64,000 nucleotides of DNA from Anaerolineaceae bacterium (GCA_002702705.1 PABH01000055.1:62001-126000), one strand, 5' to 3'; shown: positions 26,458 through 35,778, counted from the first letter of the stretch. Program-made: numbers and translations. Notes: a model not told the origin generated them from the letters alone.

Positions 26458-27621
26458 ATGGATTGGTATGCGGTAGAAGAAAAAACTAGCAGTGGTGTAT
26501 ATGCAAAACGGGAAATCAGTATCGCATCGGGTAAAGGAGCAACATTATTTGATGAAGCCGGTTTCGAATATATTGATTGTGTCGGCGGGCAGGGAGCAGC
26601 GAACCTGGGACATGCTCACCCTCTGATTCAACAGGCACTACAAAAACAAGCCGGTATCTTAACCAATTGTCCGGAAATGTTCCATTCTCCATTAAGAGCG
26701 GAATACCAACAGCGCCTAATAAAAAAAGTTGGTTTTGAGATGGACCGAGTGTTTTTGTGTAATTCCGGGACAGAAGCCATTGAAGCTGCGCTTAAATTTG
26801 CCAAAATATTAACAGGAAAAAAAGAAATAATTGCTGCCAAACGATGTTTTCATGGTCGAACGATGGGCGCATTATCTGCCACGTGGAATAAAAAATATCG
26901 AGAACCATTTGAACCACTTGTACCCGGAACAAACCATATGAGTTTTAATAATATTGATGATCTCCAATCAACAATTAATGAAAACACAGCTGCGGTTTTA
27001 TTGGAGATTGTTCAGGGAGAAGGTGGTGTTTATCTTATTGAACCTGAATTTTTGATGGCGGTTCGACAATTATGTGACCAGTATGGGGCGTTGTTGATCG
27101 TTGATGAAGTCCAGACCGGATTTGGACGGACAGGTGCGTTTTTAGCAATCGATCATTTTAAAATCACACCGGATTTAATTTGCCTGGCAAAATCGATTGG
27201 GGGTGGAGTGCCAATGGGCGCGGTATTACTGAATGAACGTTTGGATCAACTTCCCAAAGGAATTCATGGTTCGACCTTTGGGGGAAATCCACTGGCTTGT
27301 GCTGCTGGTTTGGCGGCTTTGGATATTCTGGAAGCGGAAAATCTGGTTCAAAAATCAAAAGAATTAGGTGAATATTTCATAAACGAAATATTAAAAATCG
27401 AGTCTCCTTTGATTCGGGAAGTGCGCGGAAAAGGATTAATGGTCGGCCTTGAACTGAAAACAAAGGTTATGCCTATCATTCGAAAATTCCAGGAAAAAGG
27501 TGTGTTGGTTTTACCAACCGGGATGAGTGTCATTCGATTTTTGCCACCTCTGGTGATAACAAAAGAAGCATTAACCAGGGTGGTTGAGGTTGTGTCGGAA
27601 GTGTTAAATGATGAAGTTTAA
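26458..27621 (+). CDS. argD: LysW-ornithine/lysine aminotransferase (ArgD/LysJ)
   Basis: PLP-dependent class III aminotransferase of 387 residues. The cofactor Asp region LLIVDEVQTGFGRTG, the PLP lysine in CLAKSIGGG and the substrate-binding CFHGRTMGALSAT are present. It aminates the LysW-bound semialdehyde. I use the ATG at 26458 with GGAGG upstream; the longer frame from 26419 lies inside argB. Confidence 0.93.
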   Translation: MDWYAVEEKTSSGVYAKREISIASGKGATLFDEAGFEYIDCVGGQGAANLGHAHPLIQQALQKQAGILTNCPEMFHSPLRAEYQQRLIKKVGFEMDRVFLCNSGTEAIEAALKFAKILTGKKEIIAAKRCFHGRTMGALSATWNKKYREPFEPLVPGTNHMSFNNIDDLQSTINENTAAVLLEIVQGEGGVYLIEPEFLMAVRQLCDQYGALLIVDEVQTGFGRTGAFLAIDHFKITPDLICLAKSIGGGVPMGAVLLNERLDQLPKGIHGSTFGGNPLACAAGLAALDILEAENLVQKSKELGEYFINEILKIESPLIREVRGKGLMVGLELKTKVMPIIRKFQEKGVLVLPTGMSVIRFLPPLVITKEALTRVVEVVSEVLNDEV

Positions 27622-28678
27622 TCAGGCAGGTGTGCCTGAAACATTGTTTGGTTTGGTAAAACATTACAGCCCAACAGGTGAAGAAGCAGATGTTGTTAAC
27701 TGGTTGGTAAATCAATTCCGGGAAAATGGATACGATCAGGCTTACCAGGATACTATCGGAAACGCTATTGGGATTAAAGGAAACGGACCTAAAAAAATGG
27801 TGTTTTTAGGTCATATTGATACGGTGCCTGGAAATTTGCGTTTGGTCGTTAAGGATGGTGAGTTTTGGGGACGGGGAACTGTTGATGCGAAAGGTCCATT
27901 GGCTGCGTTTGTGGATGCTGTTAATGACGTTCAAGTTCATCCGGATTGGCAGATTTGGGTGGTTGGTGCTGTTGGAGAGGAAGGCGATTCACGGGGAGCA
28001 TGGCATTTAAGAAATCAAATTCAGCCTGATTTGGCGGTAATTGGCGAACCGAGCCGGTACGACCGGGTTACATTGGGTTACAAAGGTGTGATTCAATTTC
28101 AAATAAATTGTGAACAGCCTGTATCTCATAGCGCTGGTGAAAATTCCAGCGCTGGGGATAAGGTATTTGAGTCCTGGCAAAAAATTCTCTTAAGAGTTGA
28201 AAATTACAACCATCAATTTGAAAAAATGTTTGAACAAATCCAGCCAACCATTTTATCAATGTCTTCAAGTCAAGATGGATTTACCCAAAAAGCCGAAATG
28301 AAAATTAATGTACGTCTGCCAGTTCAAGTTTCACCATTGGATTGGAAAACAAATTGGCTTTTAGATTCTGTTGGGGTAACATACGAAATAATGGGTGAGG
28401 GCATAAACGCGTATGAGTGTGACCGAAATTCAGAATTGGTACGGGCATTTGTTAAGAGCATTCGGGGTTTTGATATCCGTCCGGGATTTGTTAAGAAAAC
28501 TGGTACAGCGGATATCAATATTGTTGGTCCGGTGTGGAATTGTCCCTCATTGGTATATGGACCTGGTGATTCAAATTTGGATCATACGGAAGAAGAACGG
28601 ATATCAATTCAGGAATATATTGATAGTGTTACGGTGATAAAAAACGCACTCAATCTTTTGAGTATCGCGATAATGTAA
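27608..28678 (+). CDS. lysK: LysW-ornithine/lysine hydrolase LysK (M20)
   Basis: Zinc peptidase of the M20 family, 356 residues, that releases ornithine or lysine from LysW. Metal-ligand motifs are GHIDTVPG, GRGTVDAKGPLAAF, GEEGDSRG and GEPS. It overlaps argD by 14 bases and is the last gene of the operon before a strong terminator. The pathway from glutamate to ornithine is complete in this operon; argF is not in the window. Confidence 0.93.
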   Translation: MMKFNQAGVPETLFGLVKHYSPTGEEADVVNWLVNQFRENGYDQAYQDTIGNAIGIKGNGPKKMVFLGHIDTVPGNLRLVVKDGEFWGRGTVDAKGPLAAFVDAVNDVQVHPDWQIWVVGAVGEEGDSRGAWHLRNQIQPDLAVIGEPSRYDRVTLGYKGVIQFQINCEQPVSHSAGENSSAGDKVFESWQKILLRVENYNHQFEKMFEQIQPTILSMSSSQDGFTQKAEMKINVRLPVQVSPLDWKTNWLLDSVGVTYEIMGEGINAYECDRNSELVRAFVKSIRGFDIRPGFVKKTGTADINIVGPVWNCPSLVYGPGDSNLDHTEEERISIQEYIDSVTVIKNALNLLSIAIM

Positions 28679-28703
28679 ATGAATATGGAAAGGATTCCTA
28701 CAA

Positions 28704-28737
28704 AAAAAAGGATGCTGATTGATCAGCATCCTTTTTT
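28704..28737. terminator. Bidirectional terminator after the arginine operon
   Basis: Perfect 15-bp stem (28704-28718 and 28723-28737) with loop TTGA, A-rich on the left and T-rich on the right. It can stop the arginine operon (plus) and the small membrane-protein pair (minus). Confidence 0.85.
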
Positions 28738-28742
28738 GAACC

Positions 28743-29180
28743 TTACATTTCTTTTTGGTATTTATTAAAGTAATAAATCTGGACGGCATAAATCAGAATG
28801 TAGGCTGAGACCAACAACAATACGATTGTGAACTCCACGTTGAGTAAAATACAAATGAACATTACAACGGGATAGACGTAGCCCATCGTATCAAAGGCTT
28901 TTGTCTTAGACTTGGAGAGGATGGTTAAGTTTCTTTCATCGGTTTGTGCAATTTCAATTTTCTTTTTCGTTTCCGGATGGTTGGAAATCGTTTTTTGCTT
29001 AATAATTTCGCCCAATCCAAATCCTAAACTTCCTGCCCCAATTCCAATTAAGATGCCAGGAACGGCTTTAATGCTTTCAAACCAGTTCAATTTCAAGCCA
29101 GCTCCGCCAATGGCGAACAAAACAATACCAATCATGGTTAATCCATAGTAGATCCATAAATTACTTTTACTTTTTTTCAT
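28743..29180 (-). CDS. Small membrane protein paired with an Xre regulator
   Basis: Integral membrane protein of 145 residues with four hydrophobic helices, two in the first half and two at the C-terminus, separated by a charged loop containing the motif TDERN...KSKTKAFD. Such DERN-loop membrane proteins commonly follow a short Xre-type regulator. The ATG at 29180 follows GAGGAG; the longer frame overlaps the regulator and lacks a site. Function unknown. Confidence 0.75.
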   Translation of the reverse strand: MKKSKSNLWIYYGLTMIGIVLFAIGGAGLKLNWFESIKAVPGILIGIGAGSLGFGLGEIIKQKTISNHPETKKKIEIAQTDERNLTILSKSKTKAFDTMGYVYPVVMFICILLNVEFTIVLLLVSAYILIYAVQIYYFNKYQKEM

Positions 29181-29181
29181 T

Positions 29182-29379
29182 TTAAATCTCCTCATAAATA
29201 AAAATATCTTCAATGGTTTTGTTAAAAAAACGAGCAATCTTAAAAGCCAATGTGATGGAAGGGTTATAACGTCCATTTTCCAATGAACCGATGGTTTGCC
29301 TGGTTACCTGTAAAATATCCGCTAATTCTTCCTGGGTGATACCCTTTTCTTTTCTAATTTCTTCTAATCTGTTTTTCAA
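29182..29379 (-). CDS. Short Xre/Cro-type transcriptional regulator
   Basis: Single helix-turn-helix protein of 65 residues with the pattern IRKEKGITQEELADILQVTRQTIGSLENG split over the recognition helix region. The start is taken as TTG at 29379 (LKNRLEEI), with GAGGTG just upstream; this gives the usual family length. The longer frame from 29457 would translate through its own promoter. It is probably a repressor of its own two-gene operon through the palindromes upstream. Confidence 0.85.
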   Translation of the reverse strand: MKNRLEEIRKEKGITQEELADILQVTRQTIGSLENGRYNPSITLAFKIARFFNKTIEDIFIYEEI

Positions 29380-29393
29380 ATACGCACCTCTTA

Positions 29394-29464
29394 ATGGAAA
29401 GCTAGCTTTCCATATATGATACTGCTGAAGTATAAAAATGTCAAGTAAACTTTCCATTAATGGA
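29394..29464 (-). promoter_or_regulatory. Promoter with two palindromic operators for the Xre operon
   Basis: On the minus strand TTGACA (29444-29439), a 17-base spacer and TATCAT (29421-29416) form a near-consensus promoter. A perfect 20-bp palindrome ATGGAAAGCT/AGCTTTCCAT (29394-29413) covers the predicted start, and a second palindrome TCCATTAATGGA (29453-29464) lies just above the -35. Both share the half-site ATGGA. This arrangement is typical of autorepression. Confidence 0.7.
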
Positions 29465-29632
29465 GATAATTAATTTCTTTTTGAAGAAAAGTTTACAAGA
29501 ATGCGGTGTTTATCAACTTATGTTTCATCCGTAATAAAAATCCCCAGGTTCAGTTTTATGGTAACAAGTTGTAAGGAAATGGTTTGATACCATAACATTT
29601 TTGTAATTAATCGGGCAGTTTGGTTTGTTTTT

Positions 29633-29640
29633 GCTAATAT
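29633..29640 (+). promoter_or_regulatory. Possible extended -10 before the duplicated secreted protein
   Basis: GCTAATAT with a preceding T forms TGCTAATAT, an extended -10 with hexamer TAATAT at 29635-29640. No -35 is convincing. The rest of the gap 29465-29682 shows nothing recognisable. Confidence 0.3.
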
Positions 29641-29682
29641 ACGAAAGTTCATCTTATTGGTTAATATTGGAAGGAGTTCGTT

Positions 29683-31644
29683 TTGTTTCGCAAAAGAAAT
29701 ATCCTTAGCGCGTTGACGTTGTTAATTCTCATGTTTGCTGTCGTTTCGCTTAGTGCACAGGCAGCCGGTGTTAAAAAAATCTCAGCTTCAAAACAAATGG
29801 CTGATGCTTCCATTAACTCTTTGGTTCCCGGAGAACCTCTAATTATCGATCACCGGTCTATCGAATTGTTTGATCAAATTCCCGATTCTTATTTATTGGC
29901 TGCACAATCAATGCGGTTTGTTTTTATGGATCGCTCGGTGGGCAGTAATATTAATGATGGCTTAACATGCCTTTCTTACCCTGATTGGGCATCCAGTCCA
30001 TCTCATTGTCGCCGGACATATGTGGATAATTCCCATACCCAGTGGAAGACATTCACAACACGTGATACCAATATCCCTTCGGAAATCAATTTTCCAGGTG
30101 GTTATAACCGGGATAATATTGAGTTTTTAATGGGTACTGGTACTTGGGAGCAAGACTTAGAATCATTTATTCAAATGTTTCCCAATTATGCAGATCGGGA
30201 TGTATTCACTTTTCAGCATAATTATTTGCATGTGGCAGCTGGTTCAACCATTGATGATGTTTATTTTGATCCGAATTATCAAGGCAGTAATATCTTTGAT
30301 TTATTAGATCTGGAAACGCAATACCCCAACAAACAATTTGTTTATTGGACAACCTCCCTGGCAAAAACGGTTGGTACAGCTGATGCGCAATCATTTAATG
30401 ATCAAATGCGTTCCTGGGCAACCGCTAATGGAAAGATTTTATTGGATGTAGCGGATATTGAAAGCCATGCACTTGATGGAAGTGTATGCCGGAACAATCA
30501 GGGGTATGATGTAATTTGTGATGATTACACAACGGAAACTGAAGGGGGACATTTAGGGTCTGTATCGGCTGGAAAAATTCAGATTGCAAAAGCCATTTGG
30601 GTATTACTGGCGCAAATGTCCGGTTGGAACCCAGATGGTGAAAATCTTCAACCCACGCAATTACCTATTACACTTCCTACTGTTCAACCAACCACAAATC
30701 CAACATCTGGCCCAACCGTAACACCAACGAGTATGCCCACCGTTCTTCCAACGGCTTTGCCGACCTCGATGCCAACAAGTGTGCCCACAACTTTACCCAC
30801 AGTTAACCCCACACCAACTTCAATAATACCGCCAAGTCAGTCATCGATGATTATTGACCATCGTTCTGTGGCCTTATATGATCAAATTCCACCGCAATAC
30901 TTAAGGGCTGCGGAACAGCTTCGATTCACATTTATGGATCGTTCTGTTGGAAGTAACATTAATGATGGCTTAACCTGTCTTTCTTATTCGAATTGGGATT
31001 CTAGCCCTTCTCACTGCCGGAGATCTTATCTGGACGATTCAAGAACCAATTGGAAAACATATACCACTCGGGATTCAAATATACCGGCGGTTATCCAGTT
31101 CCCTGGTGGGAATAACCGCAGTAATATTGAATTTTTGATCGGGATGGGTACCTGGGAAGAGGATTTAGAAAATTTTATTAATTTGTATCCAAACTATGCA
31201 AATCGGGACATATTTACCTTCCAACATAATTATTTACATGTGGCAGCTGGTTCAACGATTGACGATGTTTATTTTGATCCAAACTACAATGGAACGAATA
31301 TCTATGATGTGTTGGCGTTGGAAACTGCGTATCCACAAAATACTTTTGTTTATTGGACGACTTCACTGGCGAGAACAGTGGGCACATCAGATGCACAATC
31401 ATTTAATGATCAAATGCGTTCCTGGGCGTTATCCAACGAAAAGATTTTATTGGATGTGGCTGATATTGAAAGTCACCGGCCGGATGGGTCTGCCTGTGTA
31501 AACTCGCAAGGGTTTGAAGTTATTTGTTCGGATTATACGACCGAAAGTGAAGGTGGGCACTTAGGTTCTGTATCCGGCGGAAAAATCCAAATTGCAAAAG
31601 CGATTTGGGTTATGCTGGCACAAATTGCCGGATGGGTTCCGTAA
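29683..31644 (+). CDS. Secreted protein with two SGNH-hydrolase-like repeats
   Basis: Exported protein of 653 residues. A signal peptide (about 1-27, ending AQA) is followed by domain 1 (53-316), a Pro/Thr/Ser-rich linker (317-387) and domain 2 (388-653). The domains share long identical stretches such as MDRSVGSNINDGLTCLSY and FTFQHNYLHVAAGSTIDD. The Ser in DRSVGSN, the Asn in QHNYL and the His in EGGHLGSVSAGK could be SGNH-type blocks I, III and V; this is a guess from spacing. TTG start with GGAAGGAG before it. Function unknown; a wall-linked esterase or polysaccharide-active enzyme is possible. Confidence 0.8.
   Translation: MFRKRNILSALTLLILMFAVVSLSAQAAGVKKISASKQMADASINSLVPGEPLIIDHRSIELFDQIPDSYLLAAQSMRFVFMDRSVGSNINDGLTCLSYPDWASSPSHCRRTYVDNSHTQWKTFTTRDTNIPSEINFPGGYNRDNIEFLMGTGTWEQDLESFIQMFPNYADRDVFTFQHNYLHVAAGSTIDDVYFDPNYQGSNIFDLLDLETQYPNKQFVYWTTSLAKTVGTADAQSFNDQMRSWATANGKILLDVADIESHALDGSVCRNNQGYDVICDDYTTETEGGHLGSVSAGKIQIAKAIWVLLAQMSGWNPDGENLQPTQLPITLPTVQPTTNPTSGPTVTPTSMPTVLPTALPTSMPTSVPTTLPTVNPTPTSIIPPSQSSMIIDHRSVALYDQIPPQYLRAAEQLRFTFMDRSVGSNINDGLTCLSYSNWDSSPSHCRRSYLDDSRTNWKTYTTRDSNIPAVIQFPGGNNRSNIEFLIGMGTWEEDLENFINLYPNYANRDIFTFQHNYLHVAAGSTIDDVYFDPNYNGTNIYDVLALETAYPQNTFVYWTTSLARTVGTSDAQSFNDQMRSWALSNEKILLDVADIESHRPDGSACVNSQGFEVICSDYTTESEGGHLGSVSGGKIQIAKAIWVMLAQIAGWVP
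29839..31641 (+). repeat. Internal tandem duplication, about 265 residues per copy
   Basis: Copy 1 (about 29839-30630) and copy 2 (about 30844-31641) are offset by about 1005 bases. They are similar at DNA level too, for example around 30226-30282 and 31231-31287. A low-complexity Pro/Thr linker lies between them. Confidence 0.85.
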
Positions 31645-31669
31645 ACAAAAACAAATTACACCTTATAAA

Positions 31670-31706
31670 AAAGAACAGCCCGGTAAACCCGGGCTGTTCT
31701 TTTTTA
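31670..31706. terminator. Bidirectional terminator between the duplicated gene and acn
   Basis: Stem of at least 13 bp (arms 31671-31683 and 31689-31701) with a 5-base loop and a GC-rich top, flanked by A-runs on the left and T-runs on the right. It serves the two converging genes. Confidence 0.88.
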
Positions 31707-31707
31707 T

Positions 31708-34404
31708 TTATAGAGAATTTAAGAGGATGGCATTCATTATGCCGCCTTTTTCATAGTAGGTGATTTCAATGCGGGTATCAATGCGTAAAATGGTCTCAAA
31801 CTGAACTTGGGAGCCATCTGTTTTTGTGGCAGTGATATTTACCAATGATCCGGGTGAAAAACTTCCTTTAACGTTAATGTCAAAGGTTTCTGTACCGTCC
31901 AGGTTTAATGTTTGTGCGTTTTCTCCCGGTTTATATTGTAGGGGCAAGATCCCCATCCCAACCAAATTAGAACGATGAATGCGTTCAAAGGACTCGGCGA
32001 TGACGGCTTTCACACCCAATAACGCTGGCCCTTTCGCAGCCCAGTCACGGGAAGAACCGGTGCCATATTCTTTGCCAGCCAAAACAATGAGGGGAACATC
32101 CAAATCTTGATATTTTTGGGATGCGTCATAAATTGTGGTTACTTCACCCGTTGGGAAAAATTTTGTTACCCCGCCTTCACTACCGGGTACCAATAAATTT
32201 TTGATGCGGATATTAGCGAATGTGCCCCTGGACATGATTAAATCATTTCCTCTGCGTGATCCAAAAGAATTAAACGCAGTCATCGGTACATCATGTGCCA
32301 ACAGGAATTTTCCAGCAGGGCCACTGGCTGGAATTGCTCCTGCCGGGGAAATATGATCCGTCGTTACGGAATCTCCTAATTTTAATAAAACCCGAGCATT
32401 TTGAATGGTGTGGGCATGTTTTCCGTTTTCTAATAACAGGTCTTCAAAAAATGGTGGCTTTTGAAGATAGGTAGAGTCCGGATTCCAGGTGTAAATTGGG
32501 TGGGTTTCTGCTTGAATTTGATTCCAGGTTTGGTTTCCTTCATATACATCAGCGTAACTGCTGTTAAATAATTGTGGAGAGACGGTACTTCTTAAAATAG
32601 CATTGATCTCTTGGGATGAGGGCCAGATATCTGCAAGGTAGACTGGATTGCCTGATGGATCCGTGCCAATGGGATCTTCAGTCAAGTTAATATCAACTGT
32701 GCCTGCCAAGGCATAGGCAACAACCAAAGGCGGAGAAGCTAAATAATTGGCGACTGTATGTGGGCTAACCCTGCCTTCAAAATTACGATTTCCAGATAGA
32801 ACGGCACTGGCCACTAATTTATGGGTTTCAATCGTTTCCACAATTTCCGGAGCTAACGGACCGCTGTTGCCAATACAAGTTGTACAACCATATCCCACGA
32901 TATTAAAACCAAGCTGATCCAATTTTGACATCAAGCCGCTGTTCTTTAGATATTCTGTTACTACCCGTGATCCTGGGGCAAAACTTGTTTTTACATATTC
33001 CGGCACAGAAAGCCCTTTTTCAACTGCCTTTTTGGCTAATAAACCGGCGGCTACCATTACGGTTGGATTGGATGTATTGGTACAGGATGTGATGGCAGCG
33101 ATAGTTAAGAATCCGTGGCCAACCTGAAATTGTTTACCGTGATAATTCAGTTGAACAGATTTGTTTTGTTCATTTTTAGGAATGCCGAAGCCTTTTTCCA
33201 CCTTGGATTTTTGTTTGCTTTCAGAAAAACTAGATTGCATATCACTTAGTTTAATGCGATCCTGTGGCCTTTTTGGCCCCGCCAGGCTGGGTTCAATATC
33301 AGCCAGATTTACTTGAATAGTTTCTGTATAGTCGGCTTTGGTAGAATTTTTGTGGTGGAAAATGTGCTGAGCCTTACAATAGGTTTCCACTAATTCCAGA
33401 TGAGAATCCGGCTTATTGGTTAATTTGAGGTAATTGAGGGTTTGTTGATCGACCGGGAAGAAGATCATGGTTGCACCGCTTTCCGGGGTCATATTGGCAA
33501 TCATGGCGCGATCTGCAAGTGTGAGTGATTCCAGAGCTGGTCCGAAAAATTCCACAAATTTTCCAACAACACCTTTTTGACGCAGCATCTGAATAATGGT
33601 TAAGGTCAGGTCAGTAGGGGTGGTACCTTCTGGTAAACTACCGGATAACTCAATACCAATAACATCCGGTGCCAAGATTTCTAAAGGCTGCCCCATCATG
33701 GCAGCTACTGCTTCAATCCCACCAACACCCCAACCAACAATCCCCAATCCATTAATCATCGTGGTGTGGGAATCGGTGCCAATTAATGTGTCAGGATAAG
33801 CAATGGTCTGATCACCTTCCTTTTTTGTCAGTACAACTTGTGATAAATATTCTAAATTTACCTGGTGGACAATCCCTGTTGCTGGGGGAACTATTCGAAA
33901 ATTCTTAAATGCTTTTTCACTCCAACGTAAAAACTCATACCGTTCACGATTGCGCTCAAATTCAATTTGGGCGTTTTTTTCTAAGGCATCGCTTTGGCCT
34001 GCATAATCGACCTGTACTGAATGGTCGATCACAAGATCCACCGGAATAACCGGATTAATAGACAATGGATCGCCGCCCAATTTTATGATCGCATCTCGCA
34101 TGGCTGCCAGATCATTCATTACAGGGACACCAGTAAAATCTTGCAGCACTGTTCGGCCAGGAAAAAATGGAATCGATTTTCTTTCTGCTTCAACTGGTTT
34201 CCAATTAGCCAAATAATTGGCATGTTCAATCGTGAAATTTTCACCATCCATATTGCGAAGAACACCTTCTAATAAAACGCAGATTGAAAAGGGGAGGCGT
34301 TCATAATATGATTTATTCGTGTGGGGCAACTGATCGAGCGCATAATATGTGAATTTTCCCTCACGGGTTTCAAAAGTGTTTAGTGTAGTTTTAAGGCCTT
34401 TCAT
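31708..34404 (-). CDS. acnA: Aconitate hydratase (AcnA/IRP1 type)
   Basis: Citrate-isocitrate isomerase with a [4Fe-4S] cluster, about 898 residues. Cluster cysteines lie in SCTNTSN and in GCTTCIGNSG. GTDSHTTMINGLG and the C-terminal swivel-domain motif EYGTGSSRDWAAKGP are diagnostic. The ATG at 34404 is preceded by GGAGG; an ATG at 34416 lies before this site. It lies 11 bases behind icd and is co-transcribed with it. Confidence 0.95.
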   Translation of the reverse strand: MKGLKTTLNTFETREGKFTYYALDQLPHTNKSYYERLPFSICVLLEGVLRNMDGENFTIEHANYLANWKPVEAERKSIPFFPGRTVLQDFTGVPVMNDLAAMRDAIIKLGGDPLSINPVIPVDLVIDHSVQVDYAGQSDALEKNAQIEFERNRERYEFLRWSEKAFKNFRIVPPATGIVHQVNLEYLSQVVLTKKEGDQTIAYPDTLIGTDSHTTMINGLGIVGWGVGGIEAVAAMMGQPLEILAPDVIGIELSGSLPEGTTPTDLTLTIIQMLRQKGVVGKFVEFFGPALESLTLADRAMIANMTPESGATMIFFPVDQQTLNYLKLTNKPDSHLELVETYCKAQHIFHHKNSTKADYTETIQVNLADIEPSLAGPKRPQDRIKLSDMQSSFSESKQKSKVEKGFGIPKNEQNKSVQLNYHGKQFQVGHGFLTIAAITSCTNTSNPTVMVAAGLLAKKAVEKGLSVPEYVKTSFAPGSRVVTEYLKNSGLMSKLDQLGFNIVGYGCTTCIGNSGPLAPEIVETIETHKLVASAVLSGNRNFEGRVSPHTVANYLASPPLVVAYALAGTVDINLTEDPIGTDPSGNPVYLADIWPSSQEINAILRSTVSPQLFNSSYADVYEGNQTWNQIQAETHPIYTWNPDSTYLQKPPFFEDLLLENGKHAHTIQNARVLLKLGDSVTTDHISPAGAIPASGPAGKFLLAHDVPMTAFNSFGSRRGNDLIMSRGTFANIRIKNLLVPGSEGGVTKFFPTGEVTTIYDASQKYQDLDVPLIVLAGKEYGTGSSRDWAAKGPALLGVKAVIAESFERIHRSNLVGMGILPLQYKPGENAQTLNLDGTETFDINVKGSFSPGSLVNITATKTDGSQVQFETILRIDTRIEITYYEKGGIMNAILLNSL

Positions 34405-34415
34405 AAAAACCTCCA

Positions 34416-35684
34416 TTAGTCCATGTTTTTTATAATTTTTTCAGTAAATGCTTTGGTACCCATTAATTCCGCATTGGGCACATATAAAGCGAGATCAGCG
34501 GTAAGGAATTTTTGTTTAATAGTTTTTTTCAACGCGGATAATATCATTTCGGCAGCTTCTGTCCAGCCGATATAAATCAGCATCATTTCTGCTGAGAGAA
34601 GTAATGATGAAGGATTAGCGATGTCTTTTCCGGCAATTGCTGGGGCTGTGCCGTGAGTCGCCTCAAAAATGGCAACCTGGGTATCCATGTTTATATTTGC
34701 CCCTGGCGCTATGCCAATGCCACCTACTTGAGCTGCAATTGCGTCAGAAAGATAATCTCCATTCAGGTTTGTACTAGCAATTACATCAAAATCTGCCGGG
34801 TATAAAAGCACCTGTTGGAAGGCGGCATCGGTGATGACATCATTGATCCATATTTTATTATTTCGTAACGCTTCTTTTTTATATTCATCGGCAACTGCTT
34901 CACCCTCTTCTTTTTTAATGGTTTCCCATTGGCGTTTGGTAAAAACCATTGATGAAAACTCCGATTCGGCGAGATCATAACCCCAGTTTCGAAACGCCCC
35001 CTCCGTAAATTTCATAATATTCCCCTTATGAACCAGGGTAACTGTTTTCCGATGATTTTTAATGGCGTAATTAATTGCTGCACGTACCAAACGTTCACTG
35101 CCTTGTTTGGAGATAGGTTTTACTCCTAAACCAACATTTTCCGGAAAACGAATTTTTGCAAAATCCTTTGGGAATTTTTCCTTAAAAAAGTCTAACATGA
35201 TTTGGTTTTCCGGTGTCCCTGCCGCATATTCAATACCAGCATATAAATCTTCTGTATTTTCCCGGAAGATGATGAGATCGATTAATTGAGGTTCACGCAC
35301 CGGAGCAGCAACTCCTTCAAACCAACGAATGGGACGCAAACAAACAAATAAATCCAAAGTTTTTCGGAGTGTGACATTTAAGGACCGAATACCACCACCA
35401 ACCGGCGTGGTTAAAGGGCCTTTGATTGCTACGATGTATTCACGAATTGTATCTAAGGTTGCTTGAGGCAACCATTCACCTGAATTTTGAGCGGATTTTT
35501 CACCAGCAGCAATTTCCATCCATGTAATTGCTTTCTGACCATGATAGGCTTTTTGAACAGCTGCATCCACAATGGCTTGAGTTGCCTCCCAAACTTCCGG
35601 GCCAATTCCATCACCAGGAATAAACGGGATCGTGGGTTGATCCGGAACGAATAATTGATTATTTTCACATTTTATTTTTTGCAT
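34416..35684 (-). CDS. icd: Isocitrate dehydrogenase, likely NAD-preferring
   Basis: Oxidative decarboxylation of isocitrate, 422 residues, homologous to E. coli Icd over its whole length. Substrate motifs GGGIRSLNVTLRKTLDLFVCLRP and IFRENTEDLYAGIEY are intact. At the cofactor site the E. coli NADP residues Lys344, Tyr345, Val351, Tyr391 and Arg395 correspond by eye to Ala, Ile, Ala, Ala and Leu (APAIAG, DIANP, LTADLAL), so NAD use is more likely. The ATG at 35684 follows GAGG; a GTG two codons earlier overlaps that site. Confidence 0.93.
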   Translation of the reverse strand: MQKIKCENNQLFVPDQPTIPFIPGDGIGPEVWEATQAIVDAAVQKAYHGQKAITWMEIAAGEKSAQNSGEWLPQATLDTIREYIVAIKGPLTTPVGGGIRSLNVTLRKTLDLFVCLRPIRWFEGVAAPVREPQLIDLIIFRENTEDLYAGIEYAAGTPENQIMLDFFKEKFPKDFAKIRFPENVGLGVKPISKQGSERLVRAAINYAIKNHRKTVTLVHKGNIMKFTEGAFRNWGYDLAESEFSSMVFTKRQWETIKKEEGEAVADEYKKEALRNNKIWINDVITDAAFQQVLLYPADFDVIASTNLNGDYLSDAIAAQVGGIGIAPGANINMDTQVAIFEATHGTAPAIAGKDIANPSSLLLSAEMMLIYIGWTEAAEMILSALKKTIKQKFLTADLALYVPNAELMGTKAFTEKIIKNMD

Positions 35685-35733
35685 GGACACCTCATTACAT
35701 CATTTTATTAACATAATTTAACATAAAAACAGC

Positions 35734-35762
35734 TTGACAGGAACAGCTTGTATCCCTATAAT
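35734..35762 (+). promoter_or_regulatory. Consensus promoter of the IclR-type regulator
   Basis: TTGACA (35734-35739), 17-base spacer, TATAAT (35757-35762): both boxes match the housekeeping consensus exactly, the best promoter in the window. Start expected near 35769. Confidence 0.85.
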
Positions 35763-35778
35763 GATTATATTGTTCTGT

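Noticed and set aside
29380-29457. Longer start for the Xre regulator
   Set aside because: Would translate through its own promoter and operator; TTG at 29379 has a ribosome site and gives family length.
30640-30840. Repeat-like Pro/Thr stretch as CRISPR or satellite DNA
   Set aside because: It is in frame and forms a low-complexity protein linker, without regular repeat-spacer units.
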